From Rubrobacter calidifluminis (GTDB taxonomy: Bacteria; Actinomycetota; Rubrobacteria; Rubrobacterales; Rubrobacteraceae), in NCBI RefSeq assembly GCF_028617075.1, contig NZ_JAQKGV010000014.1:35412-99411 (forward strand): a stretch of 64,000 bases of DNA, written 5' to 3'. Every line of letters starts with the position of its first letter. The stretch's first letter is position 1. Below are positions 51,239 through 59,711 of this stretch, piece by piece. Below the pieces are notes generated by a model, which saw nothing but the letters and a program-made list of their open reading frames with translations, had not been told where the DNA came from and ran no database searches. The position numbers were made by a program, and so were the translations under genes.

Positions 51239-51958
51239 TCATGAAGACCGGCCGGACTCCTCTCCACCCTTCTGCCGGGTCGGAGCCTCCGGGTTCACGG
51301 TGATGAGGTTGCGCACCTCGCGCACGCCCTCTGTCGCGGCCGTAATCTCGCCCGCCGCCTCTCTGGTCTCCTCCGAGGAGGCCTCACCGCGTAGCTCGGC
51401 CACGCCCTCGTTGAACTCCACGTTGACCCGGGCCATGGCCACGGTGCGAGGGTCCTCTCCTAGCCGGGTGCGGATGCGCTGCTCGACGCTCTCGTCCCGG
51501 CCCGTCGCCGTCTCTGCCCGCGGTCGGCTTTCCTCCCCGACGAGCGGGCCCTCCCGGGGATCGGAGTAAGCCCGCCCGGCACCCGTCTGCGAGGGCTGTT
51601 CCCCGACCGGGACGCCGGTCCCCCAGCGTTCGGCGCCTGAGGACTCCGGGGCGGGGTGCCGGCCACTCCCGAAAGAAAACTCGGGCTCCGGCTCGCTCCT
51701 TCTAGAACGCAGGATGGCAACCCCAGCCACGAAACCCGCGAGTGCGACCAGCCCGAGGCGCCGGTAGTAGCCTCCCCTGCCGGCAGGGTTCCTCCTCTTC
51801 AGGGTGCCCAGGGTTCTGATCGCCCGGACGTCGGCCCTTGCGACGCGGCGGGCCACCATCGGACGCCAGGGGGCCGGTGCGAGGCGCACGACGTGAACCT
51901 GCGCCCGTCCGATACCCCGGGCGAGCCCGAGCCTACCGCGGGTTCTCTTCCTCACCAA
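51239..51958 (-). CDS. BON-domain protein with N-terminal membrane helix
   Basis: 239 residues. Basic N-terminus, one hydrophobic helix near 68-85, then a disordered Ser/Pro/Glu linker and a BON domain at ~150-225 (I-R-T-R-L-G-E-D-P-R-T, V-E-F-N-E-G-V-A-E-L-R-G-E, V-R-N-L-I-T-V). BON domains bind lipid membranes. TTG 51958 follows GGAGGT with a 6-base gap; GTG 51955 is next. Probably inner-membrane-anchored with the BON domain outside or inside; topology not settled. Confidence 0.8.
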   Translation of the reverse strand: MVRKRTRGRLGLARGIGRAQVHVVRLAPAPWRPMVARRVARADVRAIRTLGTLKRRNPAGRGGYYRRLGLVALAGFVAGVAILRSRRSEPEPEFSFGSGRHPAPESSGAERWGTGVPVGEQPSQTGAGRAYSDPREGPLVGEESRPRAETATGRDESVEQRIRTRLGEDPRTVAMARVNVEFNEGVAELRGEASSEETREAAGEITAATEGVREVRNLITVNPEAPTRQKGGEESGRSS

Positions 51959-52025
51959 CTTTCCACCTCCGCTCTCGCTGCTTCATCCTCTCCGGGAGAG
52001 ATACCCGCAGGGAAGGCGCCGGAAA

Positions 52026-52841
52026 CTACTCTTCTGCGTCCCCGCCACGCAGCTTCGGGAGAAGCGTGAGCGCCCGGTAACGCAGCCGGCGTCTGTTCAG
52101 AGGCTTCTCGAATTCGGCCTCGCGCGCGAGCTCGAACTCCCCGCCGGCCCCGGCCTCAAGGAGGGCCGCCAGGTCTTCCCGCTCGCTCGCCGTGAGCGTC
52201 CCTTCGGTGGTCTCTTCCTCCCGCTCGAAGTAGCGGATGCGGCGGGCGAAAGAGATGAAGACGCTGCACGGCTCCGGACAGGGTATCTCGCCCCGGCCGC
52301 GGTCCATCTCGAGCGGCATCCCGTCGTCCACATCCCACAGGGTGCGCTTGAGGCAGACCTCATCCTCACAGCAGGCGCGGGCGGCGTTCTGCACCGCTTC
52401 GTCCGAGAGGTGCCGCACCCGCTCGTAGATCCCGCTCTGGCGGGCGGCGCTCCGGCGGAAGCTGGTCGTCTTCAGCCTACCCTCGCGCAGGAGGTACCAG
52501 TGCGCCACGCCGGCCGGGTAGAGATAGTTCATCGCCTGCCAGAGCTCGCGTTCGTCGTGCAGCCGGAGCACCCATCCGCGGCGCAGGTTCGGTGCGCTCT
52601 TGAGCGGCCGGTGCTCCCCGGAGGCGGTGAGCCGGGCTATCTCCCGTGCATCCCCCGGGTCCGAGAAGGCCTCCAGATCCTCGCTCTCCCGGTCGTCCAC
52701 GTGGCGCACCTCGAACCCTCCCCGCGGCAGGGCCCGCACGACGACCTGCCCGAAGATCCTTCCCTGCGGCTCCTCCCTCACCCACCCGGCGAAGGCCCGG
52801 CGGGAGGAGACCGCCACGTTCTCCTCAGGATACGCCGGCAA
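52026..52841 (-). CDS. DR2241-type Fe-S domain protein
   Basis: 271 residues. Six cysteines lie in two groups near 157-201: A-C-C-E-D-E-V-C and I-P-C-P-E-P-C-S, a likely [4Fe-4S] site. The N-terminal part resembles the stabilising domain found C-terminal to CbiX in Deinococcus DR2241. Here it is a separate gene overlapping the CbiX gene by 17 bp, so they probably act as one complex. TTG 52841 has GAGGGA upstream; GTG 52817 is another choice. Confidence 0.7.
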   Translation of the reverse strand: MPAYPEENVAVSSRRAFAGWVREEPQGRIFGQVVVRALPRGGFEVRHVDDRESEDLEAFSDPGDAREIARLTASGEHRPLKSAPNLRRGWVLRLHDERELWQAMNYLYPAGVAHWYLLREGRLKTTSFRRSAARQSGIYERVRHLSDEAVQNAARACCEDEVCLKRTLWDVDDGMPLEMDRGRGEIPCPEPCSVFISFARRIRYFEREEETTEGTLTASEREDLAALLEAGAGGEFELAREAEFEKPLNRRRLRYRALTLLPKLRGGDAEE

Positions 52842-53592
52842 TCGTTCCCTCGCTCTCCATCTCGCGGGCGCGGGCGACTATGAGATCCGCCATCGAAGGG
52901 TGGGTGCCGACCGGCTCGCCGTAGAAGATGGTCCGATCCGGCCGGTGGGTCACCTCCCCGGTCAGCTCAAGGTCGGCGGGGATCGTCTCCCGGGTGTGCC
53001 AGCCCTCGGCGACGAAGACCGGGATCAGGATCACGTTCTCCGCCTCCACGGTGGAGACCACCCGGCCCACCTCGGGCTCCTGGTCCAGGAACGCCACCTC
53101 CACCCGGTCGTAGGCGCCACGTTCGCGGATGCGCCCGGCGTTCAGGTAGATGACGCTCGAAGACTTCTGGTTGAGGTCGGTGCCGTGCCCGAGGAGGACG
53201 AGCGCCGTGCGTCCCTTGCGCAGCTCTCTGCCGCGCATGAGGTCGTCCACCCGTTCGAGGATCACGTCGGCCATCCTCTCGAAGGTCCCGAGAGGGCCGG
53301 CGTAGTAGATCGTCTTGCCGCATCTTTCGGTAACGGTCCCGTCGAGCCCGAGCTCCCGCGGGATGACCTGCTGGGTGAAGTACCCCTCGGAGATGAACGC
53401 GGGCACGACGTAGACCTCGTCACCCTCGACGAGGTCGAAGACGTGGCGCATGGAGGGCTCCTCCTTCCAGAAGCACTCCACCACCTCGTCGAAGGCCCCC
53501 TTTCGCCTGATGCGCTCGGCGTGCTCGTACACCGGGCGGCTCGAGTCGCCGTTCAGGTGCGACCCATGCCCGACTATGACCAGCGTCTTCAT
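52825..53592 (-). CDS. cbiX: CbiX-family sirohydrochlorin chelatase-like protein
   Basis: 255 residues, two repeated CbiX lobes. Active-site histidines: V-G-H-G-S-H near 9 and L-L-G-H-G-T-D near 135; A-F-I-S-E-G-Y-F near 68 and V-F-V-A-E-G-W-H near 197 carry the second conserved region. Inserts Co or Fe into sirohydrochlorin, or acts as ferrochelatase-like partner. Overlaps the DR2241-like gene. No other cobalamin or siroheme genes are in the window. Confidence 0.88.
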   Translation of the reverse strand: MKTLVIVGHGSHLNGDSSRPVYEHAERIRRKGAFDEVVECFWKEEPSMRHVFDLVEGDEVYVVPAFISEGYFTQQVIPRELGLDGTVTERCGKTIYYAGPLGTFERMADVILERVDDLMRGRELRKGRTALVLLGHGTDLNQKSSSVIYLNAGRIRERGAYDRVEVAFLDQEPEVGRVVSTVEAENVILIPVFVAEGWHTRETIPADLELTGEVTHRPDRTIFYGEPVGTHPSMADLIVARAREMESEGTIAGVS

Positions 53593-53698
53593 CTTCAGTA
53601 CAGGTCCTTCCCTTAGGTCTCTTCGTCCTGCTCCGTGCGAAGATTCTAGGATACGGTGAACCCCGGCGGCGTGTGCGCCCTCGCAGAGAAATAGAAGC

Positions 53699-54583
53699 CT
53701 AGCGCTGCCCCGCGGGTTGCAGCCGGTAGCTCAGCGCCTCCGGACCGTGCTCCAGGCTCACCATGAACGCGGCCGCAGCGACGAGGGACTCGGTGGCCGT
53801 CGGGGCGAGGCGCGAGTCCGCGCGCAGCGCGCCGTCGAGGTTGTTCACCGCCTGCAGGCCCCTGCGCGAGTAGACTCCCCCGCTCTTCTGGACCCCGCGG
53901 GCCATGCGCGAGACCTCCTCCGCCTCCCGCCGGTTCGCCCGGGCGGCGACGTCGAGGTCCGGGACCTCCGAGAGCACCTCCAGGTAGGTGTGCACCAGCG
54001 CCGCCCGCGCCGAATCGGCGCGGGAGAGGGCGGAGAGGAGGATGTTCCGGGCGAGCTGACCGCTGACTTCGAAGTTCCGGGCGTACTCCCGGGCGAGGGG
54101 ATCACGGTCGGCGGCGAACCGCACGACCTCCCGCAGGGTGGTCTCCTCGCCGGCCTCGAGCGAGATCTGGACGGCCCCCGCGAGCGCTCCTCCGGACCCG
54201 GAGACCGAGAGAGCCCGCGCGAAGGCCAGCAGGTCCTCCCGCCCGAGGCCGCGCAGCACCGAGCGCAGCGGCTCCGCCCGCAGCGCCGCCCGGGCCAGCG
54301 GAGCGAGAAACCCTCCGGCCCTCGGGTCCGCGTACCCCGCCACCCGCCGCGAGGCGAGGACGGCCTCCAGTACGGTCTGTCCCACGCCCCGTGCCCCGGC
54401 TCCGGCCACCGCCTGGCCCACCGCGGGTGCGGAGAGCATTCTGCTCTCGTGCGCCACCCCGGCGTCCGTGTATCGGGAACCCACACCGGGCATGGGCGCG
54501 CTGTAGACGAGGGTGAGGGCGACCATCGCCCCGGCGGCGACGGCTCCCTCCGGAACCCGGCTTACGTCCTCCCGTTGCGCCAA
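53699..54583 (-). CDS. CitG-like (triphosphoribosyl-dephospho-CoA synthase family) protein, divergent
   Basis: 294 residues, all helical. The N-terminal pattern L-V-Y-S-A-P-M-P-G-V-G-S-R-Y recalls the E-x-S-x-x-P-K-P-G-N-V of CitG/MdcB proteins, and E-V-P-D-L, E-A-E-E-V-S-R-M-A-R-G-V near 225-245 with A-T-E-S-L-V-A-A-A-A-F recalls the C-terminal T-T-A-D-L-x-A-A-x-x-F. The usual E and K are missing, so activity is doubtful. TTG 54583 with GGGGAGG is chosen; GTG 54610, seven bases after a TAGAAT -10, would give a leaderless alternative. Divergent from the GCS2 gene. Confidence 0.5.
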   Translation of the reverse strand: MAQREDVSRVPEGAVAAGAMVALTLVYSAPMPGVGSRYTDAGVAHESRMLSAPAVGQAVAGAGARGVGQTVLEAVLASRRVAGYADPRAGGFLAPLARAALRAEPLRSVLRGLGREDLLAFARALSVSGSGGALAGAVQISLEAGEETTLREVVRFAADRDPLAREYARNFEVSGQLARNILLSALSRADSARAALVHTYLEVLSEVPDLDVAARANRREAEEVSRMARGVQKSGGVYSRRGLQAVNNLDGALRADSRLAPTATESLVAAAAFMVSLEHGPEALSYRLQPAGQR

Positions 54584-54669
54584 CGCCACCTCCCCTCGAG
54601 AGAGCCACACGCCATTAATTCTAACCCCGGTCCCCTCGAGCCTCCGGATAGCTTAATATACGGTCCACG

Positions 54670-55842
54670 ATGAGAGACCAAAACAGAGAAGAGGCGCCCC
54701 TCATCCCGGAGGACGCCTTCGAGACCGGGGCACCCGAAGGAACGGTCGGGGCGGAGGAGGAGCTCTGGCTGGCCGATCCGCAGACGACGAAGCTCGCGGG
54801 AGGGGCTCAGAACATACTCGCCTCCTCCCCAGAAGGCCACTTCACGGGCGAGCTCATCGACTGCGAGATCGAGAGCAACACGGGCGTGCACCGCGAGGCT
54901 CACGGGGTGGCCCGGGATATCGTCGCCCGCCGAAAGGAGCTCTTCGACCACACCGAGAGGCTCGGGAGGATGCTCGGAGCGAGCGGGACGCACCCTCTCG
55001 GCGACTGGCGGGAGCAGGAGATCATAGACAAACCTCACTACCAGCGGCTGAACCGGCTTCTGGGGTGGCTGATCCGGCGCAACAACACCTTCGCGCTGCA
55101 CATCCACTACGCCGTCTCAGGACGCGGCAAGATCGTCTACCTCTTCAACCGCCTCAGGGAGTACGTCCCCCACTTCCTCGCTCTCTCGGTGAACTCCCCC
55201 TTCTGGCAGGGTGAGAACACGGACATGCTCTCCAGCCGAATCCTTATCTTCTCGCGCTCGATGCACCGGGCCGGGTTGCCGGAGCCGCTCTCCTCGTGGG
55301 AGGAATACGTCTCCTACGTGGACTTCCTCAAGCGCTCCGGCACGATAAACGGGCTACAGGAGATCTGGTGGGACGTGCGGCCCCACCCCAGGCTCGGCAC
55401 GATAGAGTTCCGCGCCCCCGACACCCAGACCGACCCCCGCCGCTCGGAGGCCCTCGTCGCGCTCGCCGCGGCGCTCTGCGACCGCCTGTGTGCCGAGTAT
55501 GACTCGGGCGAGATCAGGCCCATCCGCCCGGTGCGGGAGATCGAGGAGAACAAGTGGAGCGCCCAGCGCTACGGTCCCTACGGCAGCTTCATCGACCACG
55601 ACACCCACCTCCCCGTGGAGACGAAGAAGGTCCTCTACCACCTCGTCTCCGACCTGGAGCGAGACACGAGACGCGACCTCTCGGGGGCGCGGAGGCTGCT
55701 CGACGAACCGACCGAGGCCGAGCGCCAGCTCGAGGTGTGGCGTGAGAGCGGCTCGAGCGAAGAGGTGGTCAGGGACATCGCCCGTCGCACCCGCGAGGCC
55801 ACCGAGAGCTACGCTACCGGCGGCGAAGACGGCGATTTATGA
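54670..55842 (+). CDS. GCS2 / YbdK-family carboxylate-amine ligase (glutamate-cysteine ligase type 2)
   Basis: 390 residues. Belongs to the ATP-dependent glutamate-cysteine ligase family of actinobacteria and YbdK. G-A-E-E-E-L-W-L near 27, E-L-I-D-C-E-I-E near 60, F-A-L-H-I-H-Y near 140 and T-I-E-F-R-A-P-D-T near 242 are conserved metal and ATP residues. Substrate not proven: either gamma-glutamylcysteine for a low-molecular-weight thiol or another amine. A TTAATATA -10-like element precedes the ATG. Confidence 0.88.
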   Translation: MRDQNREEAPLIPEDAFETGAPEGTVGAEEELWLADPQTTKLAGGAQNILASSPEGHFTGELIDCEIESNTGVHREAHGVARDIVARRKELFDHTERLGRMLGASGTHPLGDWREQEIIDKPHYQRLNRLLGWLIRRNNTFALHIHYAVSGRGKIVYLFNRLREYVPHFLALSVNSPFWQGENTDMLSSRILIFSRSMHRAGLPEPLSSWEEYVSYVDFLKRSGTINGLQEIWWDVRPHPRLGTIEFRAPDTQTDPRRSEALVALAAALCDRLCAEYDSGEIRPIRPVREIEENKWSAQRYGPYGSFIDHDTHLPVETKKVLYHLVSDLERDTRRDLSGARRLLDEPTEAERQLEVWRESGSSEEVVRDIARRTREATESYATGGEDGDL

Positions 55843-55960
55843 CCCTGAGCGCGAGGTGCGTGGCGGTGCGGCGCACCCGCCGGTTTTTCGCCAGCGAGTA
55901 GACGACCTGGCGCCCGAGCGGGCTCCTCAGTATCCTTATCGCGATGCGCAGCTTGCCCAT
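55814..55960 (-). CDS. Small basic protein, 48 residues
   Basis: ATG 55960 with AGGGAG two to eight bases upstream; stop TAG at 55814. Sequence starts M-G-K-L-R-I-A-I-R-I-L-R-S-P-L-G-R-Q-V-V and ends R-R-L-R-R-R; about one third Arg/Lys, with a potential amphipathic helix. 21 nt after the stop of the upstream membrane-protein gene and co-directional, so probably in its operon. Its 3' end overlaps the GCS2 gene antisense by 29 bp. No family recognised. Confidence 0.6.
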   Translation of the reverse strand: MGKLRIAIRILRSPLGRQVVYSLAKNRRVRRTATHLALRVINRRLRRR

Positions 55961-55981
55961 ATCTCCCTATCCTCTCTCGCT

Positions 55982-56788
55982 TCAGCTCGTACGATCTATC
56001 TCGGCGTGGTAGCGGCTCCCGAGCCGTCCGCCCAGGAACCCGCCGAGCAAGGCTACCACGACGGCGCCGACGATGGCACCGATCCCCGGGCCACCCGCCC
56101 CCAGCAGCTCGTTGAGCCCGGGGAGCAAACGCCCCTCCAGAAGTCCCCGCAGCGCATCCCCCTCGCCCGACGGGATGAAAGCTCCCCCGGCCGCGGCGAT
56201 GAAGCCCAACACCACACTCCACAGCAGGATCACCGCACCGTTTATCCCACCGTCGAAGCGGGCGAGTCGTCCCGCCACGTATCCCCCGGAGAAGAAGGCC
56301 AGGAAGATCAGGACGGCCACGACTACGACACCGGCTACAGCGGTGTTGTTCAGCGGCCAGGAGAGGTTCGCCGGAAATCCGAGCGGGCGCAGCACGAATC
56401 CCGCGATGTAGGAGAGGACCGAACCGGACACGGCGCAGAAGACGAACCCCAGGAAACTGGCCAGCCAGTCGACCCCGCCGTAGAGTTCCTTCAGGCGCTC
56501 TTCCCGCTCCTCCAGACCAAGGCGGTACGATCCCCTGGCTGGCGAGGGACGCGGGATCTCAGCGGTATCCCCCACCGTCGGCCGCATCATTCGGGTCTCG
56601 CTCTCGCTCCCGGAGGAGGTCACGGGCCTGCGGTAGGGCCTCTCCCACTCCTCCGGTTCCATCCGCCGGGTGGCCCCGGGATCCTGCGGTGGCACGCTGC
56701 GACGGGTCTTCCCCGCGTCGTCGGGCTCCTCCCCGAGCGGACCGAGCCTCCGACGCTTCTCGGAATCCCTGCCTGACCCCTCGCTCAT
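55982..56788 (-). CDS. Four-helix membrane protein, YrzE-like, unknown
   Basis: 268 residues. The first ~105 residues are disordered and charged; then four hydrophobic helices (L-G-F-V-F-C-A-V-S-G, V-V-V-V-A-V-L-I-F-L, A-V-I-L-L-W-S-V-V-L and G-A-V-V-V-A-L-L-G-G) and glycine-rich turns such as G-G-Y-V-A-G-R-L-A-R-F-D-G. Resembles TIGR04086/YrzE-like membrane proteins. A TAGAAT -10 lies at 56845..56840 on the complement. Confidence 0.75.
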   Translation of the reverse strand: MSEGSGRDSEKRRRLGPLGEEPDDAGKTRRSVPPQDPGATRRMEPEEWERPYRRPVTSSGSESETRMMRPTVGDTAEIPRPSPARGSYRLGLEEREERLKELYGGVDWLASFLGFVFCAVSGSVLSYIAGFVLRPLGFPANLSWPLNNTAVAGVVVVAVLIFLAFFSGGYVAGRLARFDGGINGAVILLWSVVLGFIAAAGGAFIPSGEGDALRGLLEGRLLPGLNELLGAGGPGIGAIVGAVVVALLGGFLGGRLGSRYHAEIDRTS

Positions 56789-56897
56789 CTCTCCCCCTTG
56801 CGCCTCAGTGATCTCTGCTGCTCTCTCATCGCCCTACGGATTCTAACCTCCCCGGGTAGCGCACCCCACTCACGAGGCAAGCGAGTTCGGAACGAAA

Positions 56898-56917
56898 TCC
56901 CGTTTTGGACAACGGGA
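56898..56917. promoter_or_regulatory. Small stem-loop in the glnA upstream region
   Basis: TCCCGTT pairs with AACGGGA around TTGGAC, a 7-bp stem in the 244-bp gap between the membrane-protein gene and glnA. Could be an operator or 5' UTR element; no regulator known. The rest of the gap shows TTAGAAT for the leftward gene and nothing clear for glnA beyond its SD. Confidence 0.3.
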
Positions 56918-57032
56918 CAAAAATCCGGCATCACCCCATCTTCCGGATTGTACGCACGGCTATATCCTCCGCCAACCGGCGCCGCATAAGATTTGTCAGT
57001 CAAACGAACGAGAGCATCTGATCGGAGGCACC

Positions 57033-58364
57033 ATGACCGCCCAGACACGCGAAGACGTTCTGAGGATAGCAGAAGAGCGAAACGTACAGTTCATCCGGCT
57101 ATGGTTCACGGACATTCTGGGAACGCTCAAGAGCTTCGCGATAACCCGCGACGAGCTCGAGGACGCCCTCGACGGGGGGATGGGCTTCGACGGCTCGTCG
57201 ATCACCGGCTACCAAGACATTGAGGAGTCGGACATGATCGCGATGCCCGACATCTCGACGTTCAAGATCATTCCCTGGAGTCCACAGGACGCGCCCACAG
57301 CCCGCATGATCTGCGACATACAGACCCCGGACGGCGACCCCTACGTCGGAGATCCCCGCCACGTCCTCCGGCGGGCGCTCGAGCGGGCGAAGGAGATGGG
57401 CTTCGACCATTTCTACGTCGGTCCCGAGCTGGAGTATTTCTACTTCAAGAGTCCGGACAATCCCGAGCCGCTGGATTACGGCAGCTACTTCGACCTGACC
57501 ACGCTCGACGCGGCGACCGCGCTCAGGCGCGAGACAATCTTCGCGCTGCAGAGCCTGGACATCGACGTGGAGTACTCGCACCACGAGGTGGGCATCAGCC
57601 AGCACGAGATAGACCTGCGCTTCGACGACGCTCTCAAGATGGCCGACACTGTCATGACTTACAAGACGGTGGTGAAGGAGATAGCCACCAATCAGGGAGT
57701 CTACGCCACCTTCATGCCCAAACCCCTGCGTGACTCGAACGGATCGGGGATGCACACGCATCAGAGCCTCTTCAGCGGGGACCGCAACGCCTTCTTCGAT
57801 TCCAGCGACGAGTACTTCCTCTCGAAGGAGGCGAAGTCCTTCATCGCCGGCCAGCTCCGGCACGCCAGGGAGATAAGCATAATCTTCGCTCAGTACGTCA
57901 ACTCGTACAAGCGGCTCGTTCCGGGCTACGAAGCCCCGGTATACATTGCCTGGAGCCGTCGCAATCGCTCGGCGCTGGTGCGGGTCCCGCTCTACCACCC
58001 GGGCAAGGAGAAGGCTACCAGGGTCGAGATCCGCTGCCCGGACCCCGCCTCCAACATCTATCTCTGCCTGGCGGCGCTCCTGCACGCCGGGCTCGAGGGG
58101 ATAGAGAAGGGTTACGAGCTGCCCGAGCCGATGGAGCGGAACCTCTACCACCTCACCCCCGAGGAGCGGCAGAAGCTCGGCATCAAGAGCCTGCCGGCGG
58201 ATCTCGGCGAGGCGATCCGTGAGGCGGAGAACTCGGAGCTGCTCTACAAGACGCTCGGCGACCACGTCTTCAACCGCCTCCTGAACCTGAAGCGGGAGGA
58301 GTGGGAGGACTACAGGATCCAGGTAACCCCCTACGAGTTGCAGAAGTTCCTCCCGGTACTCTAG
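57033..58364 (+). CDS. glnA: Glutamine synthetase type I (alpha-like)
   Basis: 443 residues. Makes glutamine from glutamate, ammonia and ATP. F-D-G-S-S-I near 50, P-E-L-E-Y-F near 131, the H-x-E-x-x-x-Q-H-E region near 186, N-G-S-G-M-H-T-H near 237 and the C-terminal R-N-R-S-A. Length and the stretch M-E-R-N-L-Y-H-L-T-P-E-E-R-Q-K-L-G-I match the feedback-controlled GSI-alpha class rather than adenylylated GSI-beta. SD CGGAGG before the ATG. Ends at a strong terminator. Confidence 0.95.
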   Translation: MTAQTREDVLRIAEERNVQFIRLWFTDILGTLKSFAITRDELEDALDGGMGFDGSSITGYQDIEESDMIAMPDISTFKIIPWSPQDAPTARMICDIQTPDGDPYVGDPRHVLRRALERAKEMGFDHFYVGPELEYFYFKSPDNPEPLDYGSYFDLTTLDAATALRRETIFALQSLDIDVEYSHHEVGISQHEIDLRFDDALKMADTVMTYKTVVKEIATNQGVYATFMPKPLRDSNGSGMHTHQSLFSGDRNAFFDSSDEYFLSKEAKSFIAGQLRHAREISIIFAQYVNSYKRLVPGYEAPVYIAWSRRNRSALVRVPLYHPGKEKATRVEIRCPDPASNIYLCLAALLHAGLEGIEKGYELPEPMERNLYHLTPEERQKLGIKSLPADLGEAIREAENSELLYKTLGDHVFNRLLNLKREEWEDYRIQVTPYELQKFLPVL

Positions 58365-58381
58365 ATACTCCCCGGACATCG

Positions 58382-58413
58382 GGCGGGGAGGCGCGTGCTC
58401 CTCCCCGCCTTTT
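58382..58413 (+). terminator. Rho-independent terminator of glnA
   Basis: GGCGGGGAGG pairs with CCTCCCCGCC (10 bp) around CGCGTGCT, followed by TTTT. Starts 17 nt after the glnA stop. Confidence 0.9.
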
Positions 58414-58554
58414 CGTGCGCACAGGCCGGCGGTACGCCCCGCGAAGAGGATGTCTCTTTACCATATAATCTACGCGGCCCGATGAAGGTAGAGAGATGAT
58501 AGGAGGACGTTTGGTCCGCACCGCGATCGTCCGGCGGGCGCCGGGGAAGACACG

Positions 58555-59199
58555 ATGATCCTGGAGAAGATCACCGTAGGTCCCTTCCAGGAGAACTGCT
58601 ACATACTGGGAGACGAAGCTTCCGGCGAGGGGGCGATCTTCGACCCGGGAGACGAGGCGGCCCGGATAGCGCTCACCGTCGAGAAGACGAACCTCGAGAT
58701 CTCCAAGATCGTGATAACCCACGCCCACATAGACCATGTGGGTGCGGTGGCCGCGATGGTAGACGAGTACGGCTGCCCGGTCCTGATGCACGAGGAGGCC
58801 GAGCCGATGCTCCAGCAGCTCCCCGCCCAGGCGGTGATGATGGGGCTCAGGTTCGGCAAGGCACCGCAGGTGGACGAACACATAGCCGACGGAGAGAAGG
58901 TCTCCGTCGGGAACCTCTCCTTCGAGGCGCTCTACACACCGGGACATGCCCCGGGGCACCTCTCCTTCTACTGCAAGCAGGAGGGCCTCGTCCTCTCGGG
59001 GGACGCGCTCTTCGCGGGCAGCGTGGGGCGGATCGACCTCCCCGGCGGCGACGGGCAGCTCTTGATGCGTTCGATCCAGGAGCGCCTGCTGACCCTCCCG
59101 GACGAGACGCGGGTCTACCCGGGGCACGGCCCGTCGACCACCATAGGGGACGAGAAGATCGGCAATCCTTTCCTGCAGGGAGGGGGGCTGCTCAGATGA
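58555..59199 (+). CDS. MBL-fold hydrolase, glyoxalase II-like
   Basis: 214 residues. Metallo-beta-lactamase motif T-H-A-H-I-D-H near 60, H-A-P-G-H near 127, S-G-D-A-L near 145 and P-G-H-G near 188. YcbL/hydroxyacylglutathione hydrolase-like; exact thioester substrate unknown. TATAAT at 58464..58469. A 20-codon frame (ATG 58496, or TTG 58511 after AGGAGG) ends in the TGA that overlaps the ATG at 58555, a possible coupled leader peptide. First of three overlapping genes. Confidence 0.88.
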   Translation: MILEKITVGPFQENCYILGDEASGEGAIFDPGDEAARIALTVEKTNLEISKIVITHAHIDHVGAVAAMVDEYGCPVLMHEEAEPMLQQLPAQAVMMGLRFGKAPQVDEHIADGEKVSVGNLSFEALYTPGHAPGHLSFYCKQEGLVLSGDALFAGSVGRIDLPGGDGQLLMRSIQERLLTLPDETRVYPGHGPSTTIGDEKIGNPFLQGGGLLR

Positions 59200-59711
59200 G
59201 CGAGAGCGTAAGCCGCCACCGGGAGGCGGCCCCGCAGAAGGTGAGGGCCGCCGTACTCACGATAAGCGACACCCGCACGAAGGAGACCGACACCGGCGGA
59301 GACACCATAGAGGAGCTGATGCGTCAGGCGGGCCACGAGATCGTACACCGTCAGATAGTCAAAGACGAGGCGCACCAGATACGCTCGACGCTCACCAGCC
59401 TGCTCGCCCGCGCGGACGTGGACGCCGTGATCACCACGGGCGGGACCGGCATCTCGGCCCGCGACACCACCTACGAGGTCGCGAGCCGCATGATCGAGAA
59501 GAAGCTCGACGGGTTCGGAGAGATCTTCCGGATGCTCTCCTACGAGGAGGTCGGGGCGGCGGCGATCCTGAGCCGCGCCGTCGCCGGTGCCGTTGGAGCC
59601 AAATTCCTAGCCTGTCTGCCCGGCTCGCGCAACGCGGTGAGGCTCGCCACCGAGAAGCTGCTCGTACCCGAGATCGCGCACGTCGTCTTCGAGCTGAGGA
59701 GGCACACCTGA
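59196..59711 (+). CDS. moaB: Molybdenum cofactor biosynthesis protein B
   Basis: 171 residues. MoaB/Mog fold: T-I-S-D-T-R near 22, V-I-T-T-G-G-T-G-I near 80-88, P-G-S-R-N-A-V near 143. Adenylylates molybdopterin. The ATG overlaps the MBL stop (ATGA) by 4 bp and its own TGA overlaps the next ATG by one base. No other Moco gene is in the window, although the truncated gene at 1 belongs to a probable molybdoenzyme. Confidence 0.92.
   Translation: MSESVSRHREAAPQKVRAAVLTISDTRTKETDTGGDTIEELMRQAGHEIVHRQIVKDEAHQIRSTLTSLLARADVDAVITTGGTGISARDTTYEVASRMIEKKLDGFGEIFRMLSYEEVGAAAILSRAVAGAVGAKFLACLPGSRNAVRLATEKLLVPEIAHVVFELRRHT

Noticed and set aside
56785..57048. 87-codon minus-strand frame before glnA
   Set aside because: Overlaps the glnA start and both promoters; no SD and no family resemblance.
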